A stretch of DNA of 12,418 nucleotides from DATDPY01 sp964395765 (lineage in GTDB: Bacteria > Bacteroidota > Bacteroidia > Cytophagales > Cyclobacteriaceae): the NCBI GenBank assembly GCA_964395765.1, contig CAYNCU010000129.1:1-12418 (forward strand), in the 5' to 3' direction. The notes under the pieces were generated by a model that searched no databases, was not told the origin of the DNA, and was given only the letters and a program-made list of their open reading frames with translations. Shown here piece after piece: positions 1 through 7,442 of the stretch (position 1 is its first letter; each line of letters opens with the position of its first letter). The translations under genes were made by a program, and so were the position numbers.

Positions 1-109
1 AAGGGCTGTAGAAGTACACCTTGTCGTCCAGGTTGTCAAGGATTGTATCAATTTTCTTCCGGTTGAAGGCTGTCCAGTAATCTTCAATAACCTTATCAAT
101 TTGCCTCAT
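1..109 (-). CDS. SnoaL/NTF2-fold-like protein, N-terminal fragment (cut by window edge)
   Basis: Reading the minus strand from the ATG at 109 gives 36 open codons up to the window edge, beginning MRQIDKVIEDYWTAFNRKK and ending in DDKVYFYSP. An opening amphipathic helix with Y-W-x-A-F-N, then a short second helix and an acidic strand ending in an aromatic-Ser-Pro, is the usual start of SnoaL-like/NTF2-like small alpha+beta barrel proteins. These serve as small-molecule enzymes or ligand-binding domains. No catalytic residue can be judged because the rest lies outside the window. The gene diverges from the nitroreductase gene across about 270 bp of AT-rich DNA, so the two are separate transcription units. 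The start is preceded by an A/T-rich stretch with no clear Shine-Dalgarno site. The coding call rests on the family-like sequence rather than on length. Confidence 0.6.
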   Translation of the reverse strand, partial: MRQIDKVIEDYWTAFNRKKIDTILDNLDDKVYFYSP

Positions 110-377
110 AGGGTAAAAATTTTATAATCTTATCGATCAATCACCAACTTTATAATTATTACGATTTATAAAACATATTGTTATAATAATTTCATGTTTC
201 GGCTGGGTTTTTCGATAAACAGGTCAATTTTATGGCTATAAGGGCAGAATTCCGGCAATAGAGAATATTTTGAGGATATGCCTGGCTGCATTTTGTGTTT
301 TCTATAAAATTATTTTTAAATATGCGGAAGTCTATGCCTGAACAGGATGAGTAAGTGAAAACCAAAGCATTTAAACT
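110..377. promoter_or_regulatory. Divergent intergenic region, presumed to hold both promoters
   Basis: AT-rich DNA between two divergent genes, so promoters for both should lie here. I looked for the Bacteroidota -7 element (TAnnTTTG with an upstream TTG) on both strands and found no full match, so no promoter is placed. An open frame on the minus strand crosses this region but continues antisense through the nitroreductase gene and shows no family signal. Confidence 0.45.
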
Positions 378-1076
378 ATGACCAGTGAACTCCAGAATAA
401 TACCCGAATGATCAATGGTTACCCTTTCATTCCCTATGCGCAGGAAAGGGTAAGCCCGGAGGATTCCCTGAAAAGGTCCCGGGAATTCTATGATAAAGCA
501 AATAAACGACGGTCTATCCGTATTTTTTCCGATAAGCCGGTAGCCAGGGAGTTGATTGAAAACATAATAAAAACAGCAGGAACTGCCCCCTCCGGGGCGA
601 ACAAGCAACCCTGGATGTTTTGTGCAATCTCCGACCCGGCCCTGAAAAAATCGATCCGTGAAGAAGCCGAAAAGGAAGAATATGAAAATTATACCTACCG
701 GATGAATGAAGAATGGCTTCGCGATCTGAAAGCCCTTTCGACCAACTGGCATAAACCGTTCCTGGAAATTGCGCCCTGGCTAATCGCCGTATTCCGCTTA
801 CCTTATTACCATGATGAAAGTGCAAAGAAAAGAAATAACTATTACGTGATGGAATCGGTAGGGATAGCCTGTGGCATACTGTTGACCGCAATCCATAATG
901 CCGGTCTTGTTGCACTCACGCACACCCCCAGTCCGATGAATTTTCTGTCCGCCATTCTTAAAAGACCGGAAAATGAAAAACCTTTCCTTTTAATCCCAGT
1001 TGGTTACCCGGCAGAAGATACGTGGGTTCCGGATATTAAACGAAAAAGCCTGGAAGAGATAAGTAAATTTTATTAA
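378..1076 (+). CDS. Iodotyrosine deiodinase-like flavin reductase (nitroreductase superfamily)
   Basis: 232-aa soluble FMN enzyme of the nitroreductase fold. Visible motifs are the phosphate/flavin-binding KRRSIR (residues 43-48), the TAGTAPSGA stretch (66-74), ESVGIACGILLTAIHNAGL (159-177), THTP (181-184) and the C-terminal PVGYPAEDTWVPDIKRK (207-223). From memory of the human protein, these match iodotyrosine deiodinase more closely than ordinary nitroreductases. The three residues that bind the zwitterion of halotyrosine in IYD (Glu157, Tyr161, Lys182 in human) align with Glu101, Tyr105 and Lys126, with the same spacing. Family knowledge: IYD reductively removes iodide from mono- and diiodotyrosine, and active bacterial homologues exist, including one from the Bacteroidota (Haliscomenobacter). 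There is no N-terminal membrane anchor, unlike the vertebrate enzyme. A second Met at residue 11 is a possible start; the first was kept because the frame is clean. The natural substrate here is inferred, and another halophenol or quinone reductase role cannot be excluded. Confidence 0.85.
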   Translation: MTSELQNNTRMINGYPFIPYAQERVSPEDSLKRSREFYDKANKRRSIRIFSDKPVARELIENIIKTAGTAPSGANKQPWMFCAISDPALKKSIREEAEKEEYENYTYRMNEEWLRDLKALSTNWHKPFLEIAPWLIAVFRLPYYHDESAKKRNNYYVMESVGIACGILLTAIHNAGLVALTHTPSPMNFLSAILKRPENEKPFLLIPVGYPAEDTWVPDIKRKSLEEISKFY

Positions 1077-1077
1077 A

Positions 1078-1122
1078 GAAAATTACCCTCCAGGGCTTTG
1101 GAACCCTTGAAGGGTAATTTTC
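1078..1122. terminator. Bidirectional intrinsic terminator between convergent genes
   Basis: A perfect 12-bp inverted repeat pairs GAAAATTACCCT (1078-1089) with AGGGTAATTTTC (1111-1122), with a smaller AGGG/CCCT pairing inside the loop. It begins two bases after the stop codon of the plus-strand gene and ends one base before the stop codon of the minus-strand gene. The A/T ends of the stem give a T-rich exit on both strands, so one structure can end both convergent transcripts. Confidence 0.82.
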
Positions 1123-2610
1123 TCAAAAAGCTACGTCGTGATATTCTCCGTCCTCGTAAACCTTGTAAATAATAATATCTCTCAACACCGATGGCTTCAG
1201 CATGGATTTCCCCAGTAATACCCTCACGCATTCCTGGATTCCTTCGGTGATGGACGGGTGCGGGTGGATCAATTCGGCGAGTTCTTCGATTCCTTTTCCC
1301 ATAGAGATCAGCAATGAAATCGCCTGTATGGCGCTGGAGGCATGTTCCCCGATTACGCGCATCCCGATCAGTTTGTTCTCACCGTCATCGGTTACCAGCA
1401 CTTTCACAAAGCCCTGGGTATTCCTCATGGCGATGGCCCTGGAGATACAACTGTAATCCACGCTCGCCACGCGATAGGACATTCCTTTTTCCTTCGCCTG
1501 CTGTTCATTCAACCCTACCCCGGCAATTTCGGGGCTAAGGAACATGATGGCCGAAATATTTTTATAGGAGATGGGCGTAGGGTTCATTCCGCATATTTTT
1601 TCAATGGCGTGACGGCCTTCCAGTTCAGCAATGTTGACCAGGGCGATATCGGCAGTCATATCCCCTATCGCGTAAATGTTGGGCACGGCAGTACGGGTAT
1701 CGTCATCTTCGATGAAGCCGTGTTTGTCAATCTCGATCTTAATATTATCCGACCAAATATTTTCAATATTCGGAACACGCCCTACCGATAACAAGGCTTT
1801 CTGCACATTGAAAGATTCCTGTTTCCCATCCTTGTATTCGATAGTATAATCCACGCGGCCATTTTTCACTTCCAGGTGATGCAATTTGGCATTCCGGTGA
1901 ATCAATACCCCGTTGGCCTCCAGGTTTTTTTCGATGATACTTACCACATCTTCATCTTCAAAAGGAAGAATGCGGTCCCCTTTGTCGATCAGGTTGACTT
2001 TCGTTTTACCGAAATTCGAAAAAATGGTGGCATATTCACAACCGATCACCCCGGCACCAATGATGACCATGCTTTCGGGGAAATCTTCCAGTTTGTCTAT
2101 TCCGTCGCTGGTTAAAACAATTTTTTCATCGACAGGAATTTCGGGCAGCAAGCGAGGCCGGCTACCGGAGGCAACGATAATGTTTTCCGCTTCATATTCA
2201 CGGGTGCCGGATTCGTTTTCAACCTGGATCTTGTGAGGTTCCAGGATCCTGGCTATCCCATGGATAAACTGAATAAGGTTCTTATATTTTTCGTTTATTT
2301 TACTGAGGTGTTCGCTTAAAAGATTTATTTTCTCTTCTTCCGCTTTTCCAACTTCTGATTTTATTTCCTTGAATATCAATTCCGGATGGGCGAGGTTAAA
2401 ACGTTTAAAATGTCTTCTTTCCATAGCTGTTTCACGGGATAGTTCCCACCATGTCTTTGAGGAAAGCGCCCCGTTAATAATCCCGGCGCCACCGATTTTA
2501 CCCTTCTCTATTAATAATACTGTTTTCTTAAGGTCAATGGCCCGCATCGCCGCAGCATATCCGGAAGGGCCGGCTCCGATTATGCAGATATCCACTCGGT
2601 TTTCAGACAT
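1123..2610 (-). CDS. Lpd-like FAD/NAD(P) oxidoreductase lacking the redox disulfide
   Basis: 495 aa, the length of class I pyridine nucleotide-disulfide oxidoreductases such as dihydrolipoamide dehydrogenase. The FAD Rossmann motif GAGPSG is at 12-17, ATG-type VASGSRPRLLPEIP at 146-159, the NAD motif GAGVIG at 185-190 and the second FAD motif AIGD at 314-317. The C-terminal dimerisation domain carries HPHPSITE (449-456), whose His451 and Glu456 match the catalytic His-Glu pair. An Asp (209) after the second nucleotide-binding strand suggests NADH rather than NADPH. The oddity is at 39-52: where the family has GGTCLNVGCIPSK, this protein reads GGAGIINGALSSK, so both redox cysteines are replaced by Gly43 and Ala48. 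Normal lipoamide or thiol reduction is therefore unlikely. A hydride-transfer role (transhydrogenase, diaphorase or quinone reductase) or a partner-bound role is inferred. No 2-oxoacid dehydrogenase genes are adjacent. The gene stands alone and converges on the deiodinase-like gene. Confidence 0.88.
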   Translation of the reverse strand: MSENRVDICIIGAGPSGYAAAMRAIDLKKTVLLIEKGKIGGAGIINGALSSKTWWELSRETAMERRHFKRFNLAHPELIFKEIKSEVGKAEEEKINLLSEHLSKINEKYKNLIQFIHGIARILEPHKIQVENESGTREYEAENIIVASGSRPRLLPEIPVDEKIVLTSDGIDKLEDFPESMVIIGAGVIGCEYATIFSNFGKTKVNLIDKGDRILPFEDEDVVSIIEKNLEANGVLIHRNAKLHHLEVKNGRVDYTIEYKDGKQESFNVQKALLSVGRVPNIENIWSDNIKIEIDKHGFIEDDDTRTAVPNIYAIGDMTADIALVNIAELEGRHAIEKICGMNPTPISYKNISAIMFLSPEIAGVGLNEQQAKEKGMSYRVASVDYSCISRAIAMRNTQGFVKVLVTDDGENKLIGMRVIGEHASSAIQAISLLISMGKGIEELAELIHPHPSITEGIQECVRVLLGKSMLKPSVLRDIIIYKVYEDGEYHDVAF

Positions 2611-2674
2611 ATAAGTTTAATTAGCAAATTGCAAGATACAATTTTTTATTTTTAATTATTAAATTATTGATCAT

Positions 2675-2698
2675 CAGTATCCGCTATGCGGGATACTG
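2675..2698. repeat. Hairpin after the envelope operon, terminator or REP-like element
   Basis: CAGTATCCGC (2675-2684) pairs with GCGGGATACTG (2688-2698), giving a 10-bp stem with one bulged G and a 3-base loop. It lies 30 bases past the stop codon of the 1191-aa protein gene and upstream of the Lpd-like gene. On the minus strand it is followed by AT-rich sequence without a clean T run, so it may be a weak terminator. GCGGGATACTGA (2688-2699) recurs with one change at 12334-12345, which hints at a repeat family instead. Confidence 0.55.
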
Positions 2699-2727
2699 AC
2701 GGGGGCGATCGAAAAAGTATGACGAAA

Positions 2728-5700
2728 TCAATGCCCGGTTTTCTCTACATAGCTGAATGGAGTACCGTCCGATGTCACCCCGTTTACATGAACCGTGAAA
2801 TAACTCGCATTCGCGGCATTCACAAAATGTAGGTTTACGATTCCGGCCTGGTCGGTATGAAGGTTATCAGCCCAGAATATTGTAATCTTTTTATCAATGG
2901 AAACTGTGGAGGAGTCTCTTTGTACAGGATTGAAGGTTACCTCGGGAGAATAACCTGCTAATTTTATCAATTTGTTTATAGCAGCATTATTATCGTTTGA
3001 ATCTTCTCCTCCTCCCCCTCCTTTTTTGGTATAAATCGCGATAACACCATTCGCCCCTCTTGACCCCCAAAAGGAGGTTGAAGATCCTGTATAAACTTCC
3101 ACCCGGTCTATATCGTCCGGGTTTAAAGAGTTCAACATAGAATAGGCATTATCCCTGGAATAAGAATTTTCCCCTATGCTCATACCGTCGATAATAAACA
3201 GAGGATCCTGGTTCATGGTTAAAGAATGAGGGCCGTGCAGTAAAAATTTATAATATATTTCCCCGCCCGGGCCTGAGCTTTTGATCATGGAAAAACCGGT
3301 AACCGTAGATACCAGGGCCTGGGTCATGTTAGAGAATTTAACATTCAATTTACTGAAATCAACAATTTTATCCGGCTTTACATGGTTCCCCGAACTTTGA
3401 TCCTCAGCTTCGGCATTTTGAATTTTAATGGGTTTTTTAGTAATCGAAACTTCATTCAGCATGATGGTTTTTAACTTTTCCGTCTCGGCCTTAATGCTTT
3501 CGAAAACTTCTGAATAATTTTTAATTTCATCGGTTGGTATTTCCGGGGTACAGTTCCTGAAAGCGTTTCCGACTTTATACGGCGAAAAGTTGAAAAACCT
3601 GATTTTCGCCTGAACTTCCTTTCCTTTAATGTTGGTAACCGTATAGATATAATCAGCGGTATCAAATTTATCGGGAATTGTCGCCGAGAATTTCCCCTCC
3701 CCTGAAGTCGTAAAACTTATGGAGTTCAAATTCTGATTTAACGGATAAAGATTCACCATGCAGGATGCGCACGCCTTACGGTTCACCATAACTATTCCAC
3801 TGTAATCAAGAGACGCTTCCTTTTTATACGGATACTGGGCATCCGGCTGATTCATTGTTTTCCAGTCATATTTATAGTGATCCATTGTCAGCATGAAATT
3901 CTCCAGCTCGTTACGGGTTGCCGCTGTCGTATCCCTGAAATAATACCCCGGATCCTGTATAGGTTCAAAGAATTGGGACTGGAGCATGATTTCCGGAAGG
4001 GGATTTCCATAAGCCGATTCATTGAACAAATCATTGGCCGTCACCGATACCGATAGTGAAGCGCTCACCGGATTATTCGTGGAATTTTCAAGTTTTATTT
4101 GCAAGGATACCGGTTCATCCGGGTTATACTCCGGTTTACTGGTAGTAATTGTCACACGGGGTTGATCTTGCGGGTGGTCAATAAATACAAGTCGCTGACC
4201 GATATTATTTCCATCAAGGTCGAATAAAGACAACTGCAATACACCGGCCGGGAACCTCGATTTGTACAGCCAAATTGTTTTTTCAGTTCCTTCCAGGTAA
4301 AAAGCCTCCTTATCAAAAACCTTTCCCCCCGACTGAGCCATAAGGATTACTCCATGGTCCTTATAATCCCTTGTGCCTGTTACCTCTACCTTTAAAAAGG
4401 AATTACCCTGCACGGTGGCCTGCATAATAATACCCGAATCCTTTACCGGTGGTAACGGATATCTAAGGTTCACCGTTCTGAGATTTATATGTCCAACATC
4501 CAGAAAATACTGCCTTCTGCTATCCGGCTTAAAATCAACCAGCCCGATCCCCATGGCATTGGTCTTCACCGATTCCAGCATTTTTCCTCTTTCATCAGTA
4601 AGAGATCCGCTTATCAGGACGCCCGTTCCTTTCCGGTTGGTAGCCTTTATCCCTACTGAAGTTTCCAGCGAATTTACAAGGTTCCCGCTTTCAGGGTAGA
4701 ATTTCAGTATAAGGGTATCGGCTGAAGCGGTATTATCATTCGTCTCCGATGGGGCCACCTGATTTATTCCCGAATGGATCATCAGGGTTTTCCCGGTGTA
4801 CTCCGCGTCACTGAAATTCCTCATCCAGTTGGTATAACCCCGAAGCAGGTAACAGCCTTCGGGAATATTTTCAGGGATATCTATTCTTCCGGATGCAATG
4901 CCTGCCACTGCCTGCAATGTCTGGTGAATGAGTACAGAATCCGAAGGAGTTACAAGTTCAACATATACTACCCTTGGACCGTCTTCCGGTCTCCTGCTGA
5001 AATCATCCAGAAGCCTTGCATTGTACCAAATAGCATCTCCGGCAACATAATAAGGTTTATCGGTATTGAAATAAACTCCTTCCTGGTTCTGCCATGGGCC
5101 CTGTCCACCGACCGCTCCGGAAAGGGAATCCAGTAAATGAGAATAAAGGTTACTAAGGTCCGGCATTTTCCCATCGAGGGTTACCGGAGTAGGTTTAAAT
5201 TCGCGGGGCAACATGTCGCCCATTCTTTCGCCGGCACGGCCACCGGTTACGGTAAAACTGGTTGGGTCATAAACAAAACCATTGGAGCTGAGTTCAATTC
5301 TGCCTGTATTCAAAACGATACGAGATACTTCATAGGGCATATCCGGGTAAGGGGAATCCCTGGTATAATGTCCGGTATAAATGATCTCTATCGGCAACCT
5401 TGACAGTATATAGCAGTTCCCTTCATTCGCCCCTTTAAAAACCATGTTTTTAAGATTTAAAGGGATCAGTACTTTTCCCAGTTTATCGGCATACAGGCGG
5501 GAATTAATATAGGAATCCGAAGGCAACACCTGGTAGGCCAGGAAATTATTTTGCTGCAGGGTGTTATCGATCAAATTTTTGAAGAAATCGCGCAAGGATC
5601 CGCGGTAGGCCTCATTGCGGTTCATTTCCCAGGTTATCAACTCTTTTGATGTCTCCGCCTTTAATGCTTCGAAATGGGTATCGCCAAAATAAGTAAGTGC

Positions 5701-6303
5701 TCCCTTGTAAATGCTAAATTGACGAAGCGTAAAATAGATCTTGTATCCAAGTTTATGATTAATGATTTCGAGGGGCACCTTTGATTCCGCCGTGAATGAA
5801 TCGGTTTTGGGATTATCATCGAAAGTGAGATACCCCGGATTAAGAATTTCACAATCCTTATCCCCGACATCAGGCCCGAATAAATAACCTTCAAATTTAT
5901 TCAGTTGCCGTTTCCATTTTGCATCCACCTTGCCCTTTACTTCCACTTCCGATAACTGTACCAGGGAAGGCTTAAGAAAAACATTCACCACCAGGGTGTC
6001 ATTGCTTGCTACTGTGATGGTTTTCCGGTACGGCTCGTAACCCACAAAGGAAACGATGATCACGTAGCTCCCGGGTTCTATGTTTTTAAGGATATAATGT
6101 CCCGTCGTATCGGAAACCGTACCGGTTAGTGAGTTGTTGAAATAAACATTGGCAAATTCAACTGGTTTGGAACTGGAAGCTTCGACAATTTTGCCTTTGA
6201 CCGTTCCGTTTTGCGAGTAACCATTGTTGGAAATCAAAAAGTATATAAACAGTAAGAAAATACTGGTTTTATTTTTTGTTATCAATAGAAAAATCGAATG
6301 CAT
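2728..6303 (-). CDS. Secreted CarbD-MG2-TonB plug protein without a barrel
   Basis: 1191 aa with an N-terminal signal peptide (hydrophobic 13-25, probable cleavage before Gln31). Regions in order: a carboxypeptidase-regulatory-like Ig domain (about 34-122, with VKGKIVEASSSKPVEFANV and SFVGYEPY); a beta-rich extension (about 130-380) with FLG-type and LGYKIYF motifs seen in standalone Bacteroidota CarbD proteins; an MG2-like region (about 404-515, YFNTDKPYYVAGDAIWY and RGYTNWMRNF); an MG-like Ig segment (about 715-760); a CASC motif (845-848); a TonB plug (about 985-1096, PLFIIDGMSIG and DRVEVYTGSS); a Gly-rich linker (1095-1099); and a C-terminal Ig-like module (1118-1191). There is no C-terminal beta-barrel, so this is not a transporter. 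The role is inferred as an accessory envelope protein of the neighbouring receptor. The last two modules match the end of the 658-aa protein. It lies 107 bp after the DUF4249 gene and may be in the same operon or have its own promoter. An A-rich leader precedes the start, as is common in Bacteroidota. Confidence 0.85.
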   Translation of the reverse strand: MHSIFLLITKNKTSIFLLFIYFLISNNGYSQNGTVKGKIVEASSSKPVEFANVYFNNSLTGTVSDTTGHYILKNIEPGSYVIIVSFVGYEPYRKTITVASNDTLVVNVFLKPSLVQLSEVEVKGKVDAKWKRQLNKFEGYLFGPDVGDKDCEILNPGYLTFDDNPKTDSFTAESKVPLEIINHKLGYKIYFTLRQFSIYKGALTYFGDTHFEALKAETSKELITWEMNRNEAYRGSLRDFFKNLIDNTLQQNNFLAYQVLPSDSYINSRLYADKLGKVLIPLNLKNMVFKGANEGNCYILSRLPIEIIYTGHYTRDSPYPDMPYEVSRIVLNTGRIELSSNGFVYDPTSFTVTGGRAGERMGDMLPREFKPTPVTLDGKMPDLSNLYSHLLDSLSGAVGGQGPWQNQEGVYFNTDKPYYVAGDAIWYNARLLDDFSRRPEDGPRVVYVELVTPSDSVLIHQTLQAVAGIASGRIDIPENIPEGCYLLRGYTNWMRNFSDAEYTGKTLMIHSGINQVAPSETNDNTASADTLILKFYPESGNLVNSLETSVGIKATNRKGTGVLISGSLTDERGKMLESVKTNAMGIGLVDFKPDSRRQYFLDVGHINLRTVNLRYPLPPVKDSGIIMQATVQGNSFLKVEVTGTRDYKDHGVILMAQSGGKVFDKEAFYLEGTEKTIWLYKSRFPAGVLQLSLFDLDGNNIGQRLVFIDHPQDQPRVTITTSKPEYNPDEPVSLQIKLENSTNNPVSASLSVSVTANDLFNESAYGNPLPEIMLQSQFFEPIQDPGYYFRDTTAATRNELENFMLTMDHYKYDWKTMNQPDAQYPYKKEASLDYSGIVMVNRKACASCMVNLYPLNQNLNSISFTTSGEGKFSATIPDKFDTADYIYTVTNIKGKEVQAKIRFFNFSPYKVGNAFRNCTPEIPTDEIKNYSEVFESIKAETEKLKTIMLNEVSITKKPIKIQNAEAEDQSSGNHVKPDKIVDFSKLNVKFSNMTQALVSTVTGFSMIKSSGPGGEIYYKFLLHGPHSLTMNQDPLFIIDGMSIGENSYSRDNAYSMLNSLNPDDIDRVEVYTGSSTSFWGSRGANGVIAIYTKKGGGGGEDSNDNNAAINKLIKLAGYSPEVTFNPVQRDSSTVSIDKKITIFWADNLHTDQAGIVNLHFVNAANASYFTVHVNGVTSDGTPFSYVEKTGH

Positions 6304-6410
6304 ATTTTTTAATTTTCAGGCAATAAAAAAACTGGTTCCGTTATGATTAATTTACTATAAATAAGGGAATCATAAAAATATTTAATAGGTTTTAACGGCA
6401 TGTCTGCACA

Positions 6411-7436
6411 TTAATGCCAGCCAACCGGCCAGGTGGTAGTATCCGGCAATACCCGATACGAATTATTTATTTCCCAGCAGGGAACATTGGGATAGGTCCT
6501 TTCCAGGCGTCTGTCGGGGCGGCCGGAATTGGATCTTATGATCAGGATGGGTTGCTTGATGATGGAAGAAACCTGGAAAAAACCCAGCACATTTTTTAAC
6601 GGGTCATTAATGCAATGAAGGTTGCCCAGTATCCTTGACGGCGGAGGGTCCAGTGAGCCCCCCGTATTGGTGATCTGGGCATTGACCTGCTGCCAGTATT
6701 GATAGGCGTCCGCAGTCAGGGACTCCAGGGAAACCGTAACCAGGTACTGATCGGTGCTGAAAAAAGGAACGAGGGTAACTTCCAGGGTCACTTCGTTGCC
6801 GTTGAAAAATTTATCACTCATAATATGAAGATCATTGTAATCATATTCGTATCTCCAACAGGATGAATTATTCGGGTATTGGGCAAATTCCGTGGAAAAC
6901 ATGTAAACGCCATACCATTCCCACCGGTAATAATTGACCTGGTCGCCGGGGTCGACAAATGACAGATAAACTTCATGGCCTTCGGGCGTATAAGGACCGG
7001 AGGGTACGAGTTGGTAATAGTAATTTTTAACCGGTGGCGTGGGGTTAAGTAATTCCGGTGATGACTCAATCACATCTCCATTCTGCGTTTCAATGTGCAG
7101 GGTGTAGGTCCTGTTTACCTTTCCCCGGAAAGCACTGCCCGAAGCATAGTCGCCCGATCCCGACGGATGGAAAAAATACTTTTCTCCGAGATCATCGGAA
7201 ACCCTGACGCTGGCATTATTTACCGGGAGGTTCAGGCTTTTCCCATCGGTTGAATAGGCTGCCGACCAGCTGATTTTTACGGTATAAGGTCCGGGCTGAT
7301 CTGAAATCTGCCCGTCAATGGTATAGTCCTTTTCATAATTCTTTATATCTACGCTGATCTCTTTCTGGCAGGCGTTCAGGACAGAAAGCATCACTGTGGC
7401 AATCAGCATTAACTTATTTATCTTCAATTTTTTCAT
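6411..7436 (-). CDS. DUF4249 outer-membrane lipoprotein, TBDT partner
   Basis: 341 aa with a type II signal peptide: Lys-rich start, hydrophobic 9-20, lipobox LNAC with the lipidated Cys23. After the Cys comes QKE, close to the Bacteroidota lipoprotein export signal (C-x-K-[DE]2), which suggests display on the cell surface. The mature part fits DUF4249: DYTIDGQISDQPGPYTVKIS (38-57) forms the first strands, an Ig-like N-terminal half follows, and the C-terminal half has SLDPPPSRILGNLHCIN (261-277) and VLGFFQVSS (283-291), equivalent to the family's DPP-x-x-I-x-GN and LGYF signatures. DUF4249 genes commonly sit beside TonB-dependent receptors, and a substrate-binding or lid role like that of SusD is inferred, not shown. 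The ATG is 6 bp past the receptor stop codon. The sequence AAAGAGG overlaps that stop but sits almost against the ATG, so it is a poorly spaced ribosome site or the two genes are translationally coupled. Confidence 0.88.
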   Translation of the reverse strand: MKKLKINKLMLIATVMLSVLNACQKEISVDIKNYEKDYTIDGQISDQPGPYTVKISWSAAYSTDGKSLNLPVNNASVRVSDDLGEKYFFHPSGSGDYASGSAFRGKVNRTYTLHIETQNGDVIESSPELLNPTPPVKNYYYQLVPSGPYTPEGHEVYLSFVDPGDQVNYYRWEWYGVYMFSTEFAQYPNNSSCWRYEYDYNDLHIMSDKFFNGNEVTLEVTLVPFFSTDQYLVTVSLESLTADAYQYWQQVNAQITNTGGSLDPPPSRILGNLHCINDPLKNVLGFFQVSSIIKQPILIIRSNSGRPDRRLERTYPNVPCWEINNSYRVLPDTTTWPVGWH

Positions 7437-7442
7437 ACCTCT

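Noticed and set aside
154..191. Inverted repeat AATTATTA / TAATAATT with a 22-base spacer
   Set aside because: Only A and T in an AT-rich region; such pairs are expected by chance.
192..752. Open frame of 186 codons on the minus strand
   Set aside because: It runs antisense through the deiodinase-like gene, has low-complexity Phe/Ile-rich sequence and no family motif, while the plus-strand protein is clearly conserved.
3000..3032. A-run followed by a G-rich purine tract as a possible programmed frameshift site
   Set aside because: The As are not in the X-XXY-YYZ register, and the zero frame continues into a module shared with the 658-aa protein, so no frameshift is needed. It simply encodes a Gly-rich linker.
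6387..6420. Possible terminator just after the DUF4249 stop
   Set aside because: Only a 5-bp GGCAT/ATGCC stem with a 12-base loop and no T run, too weak to call.
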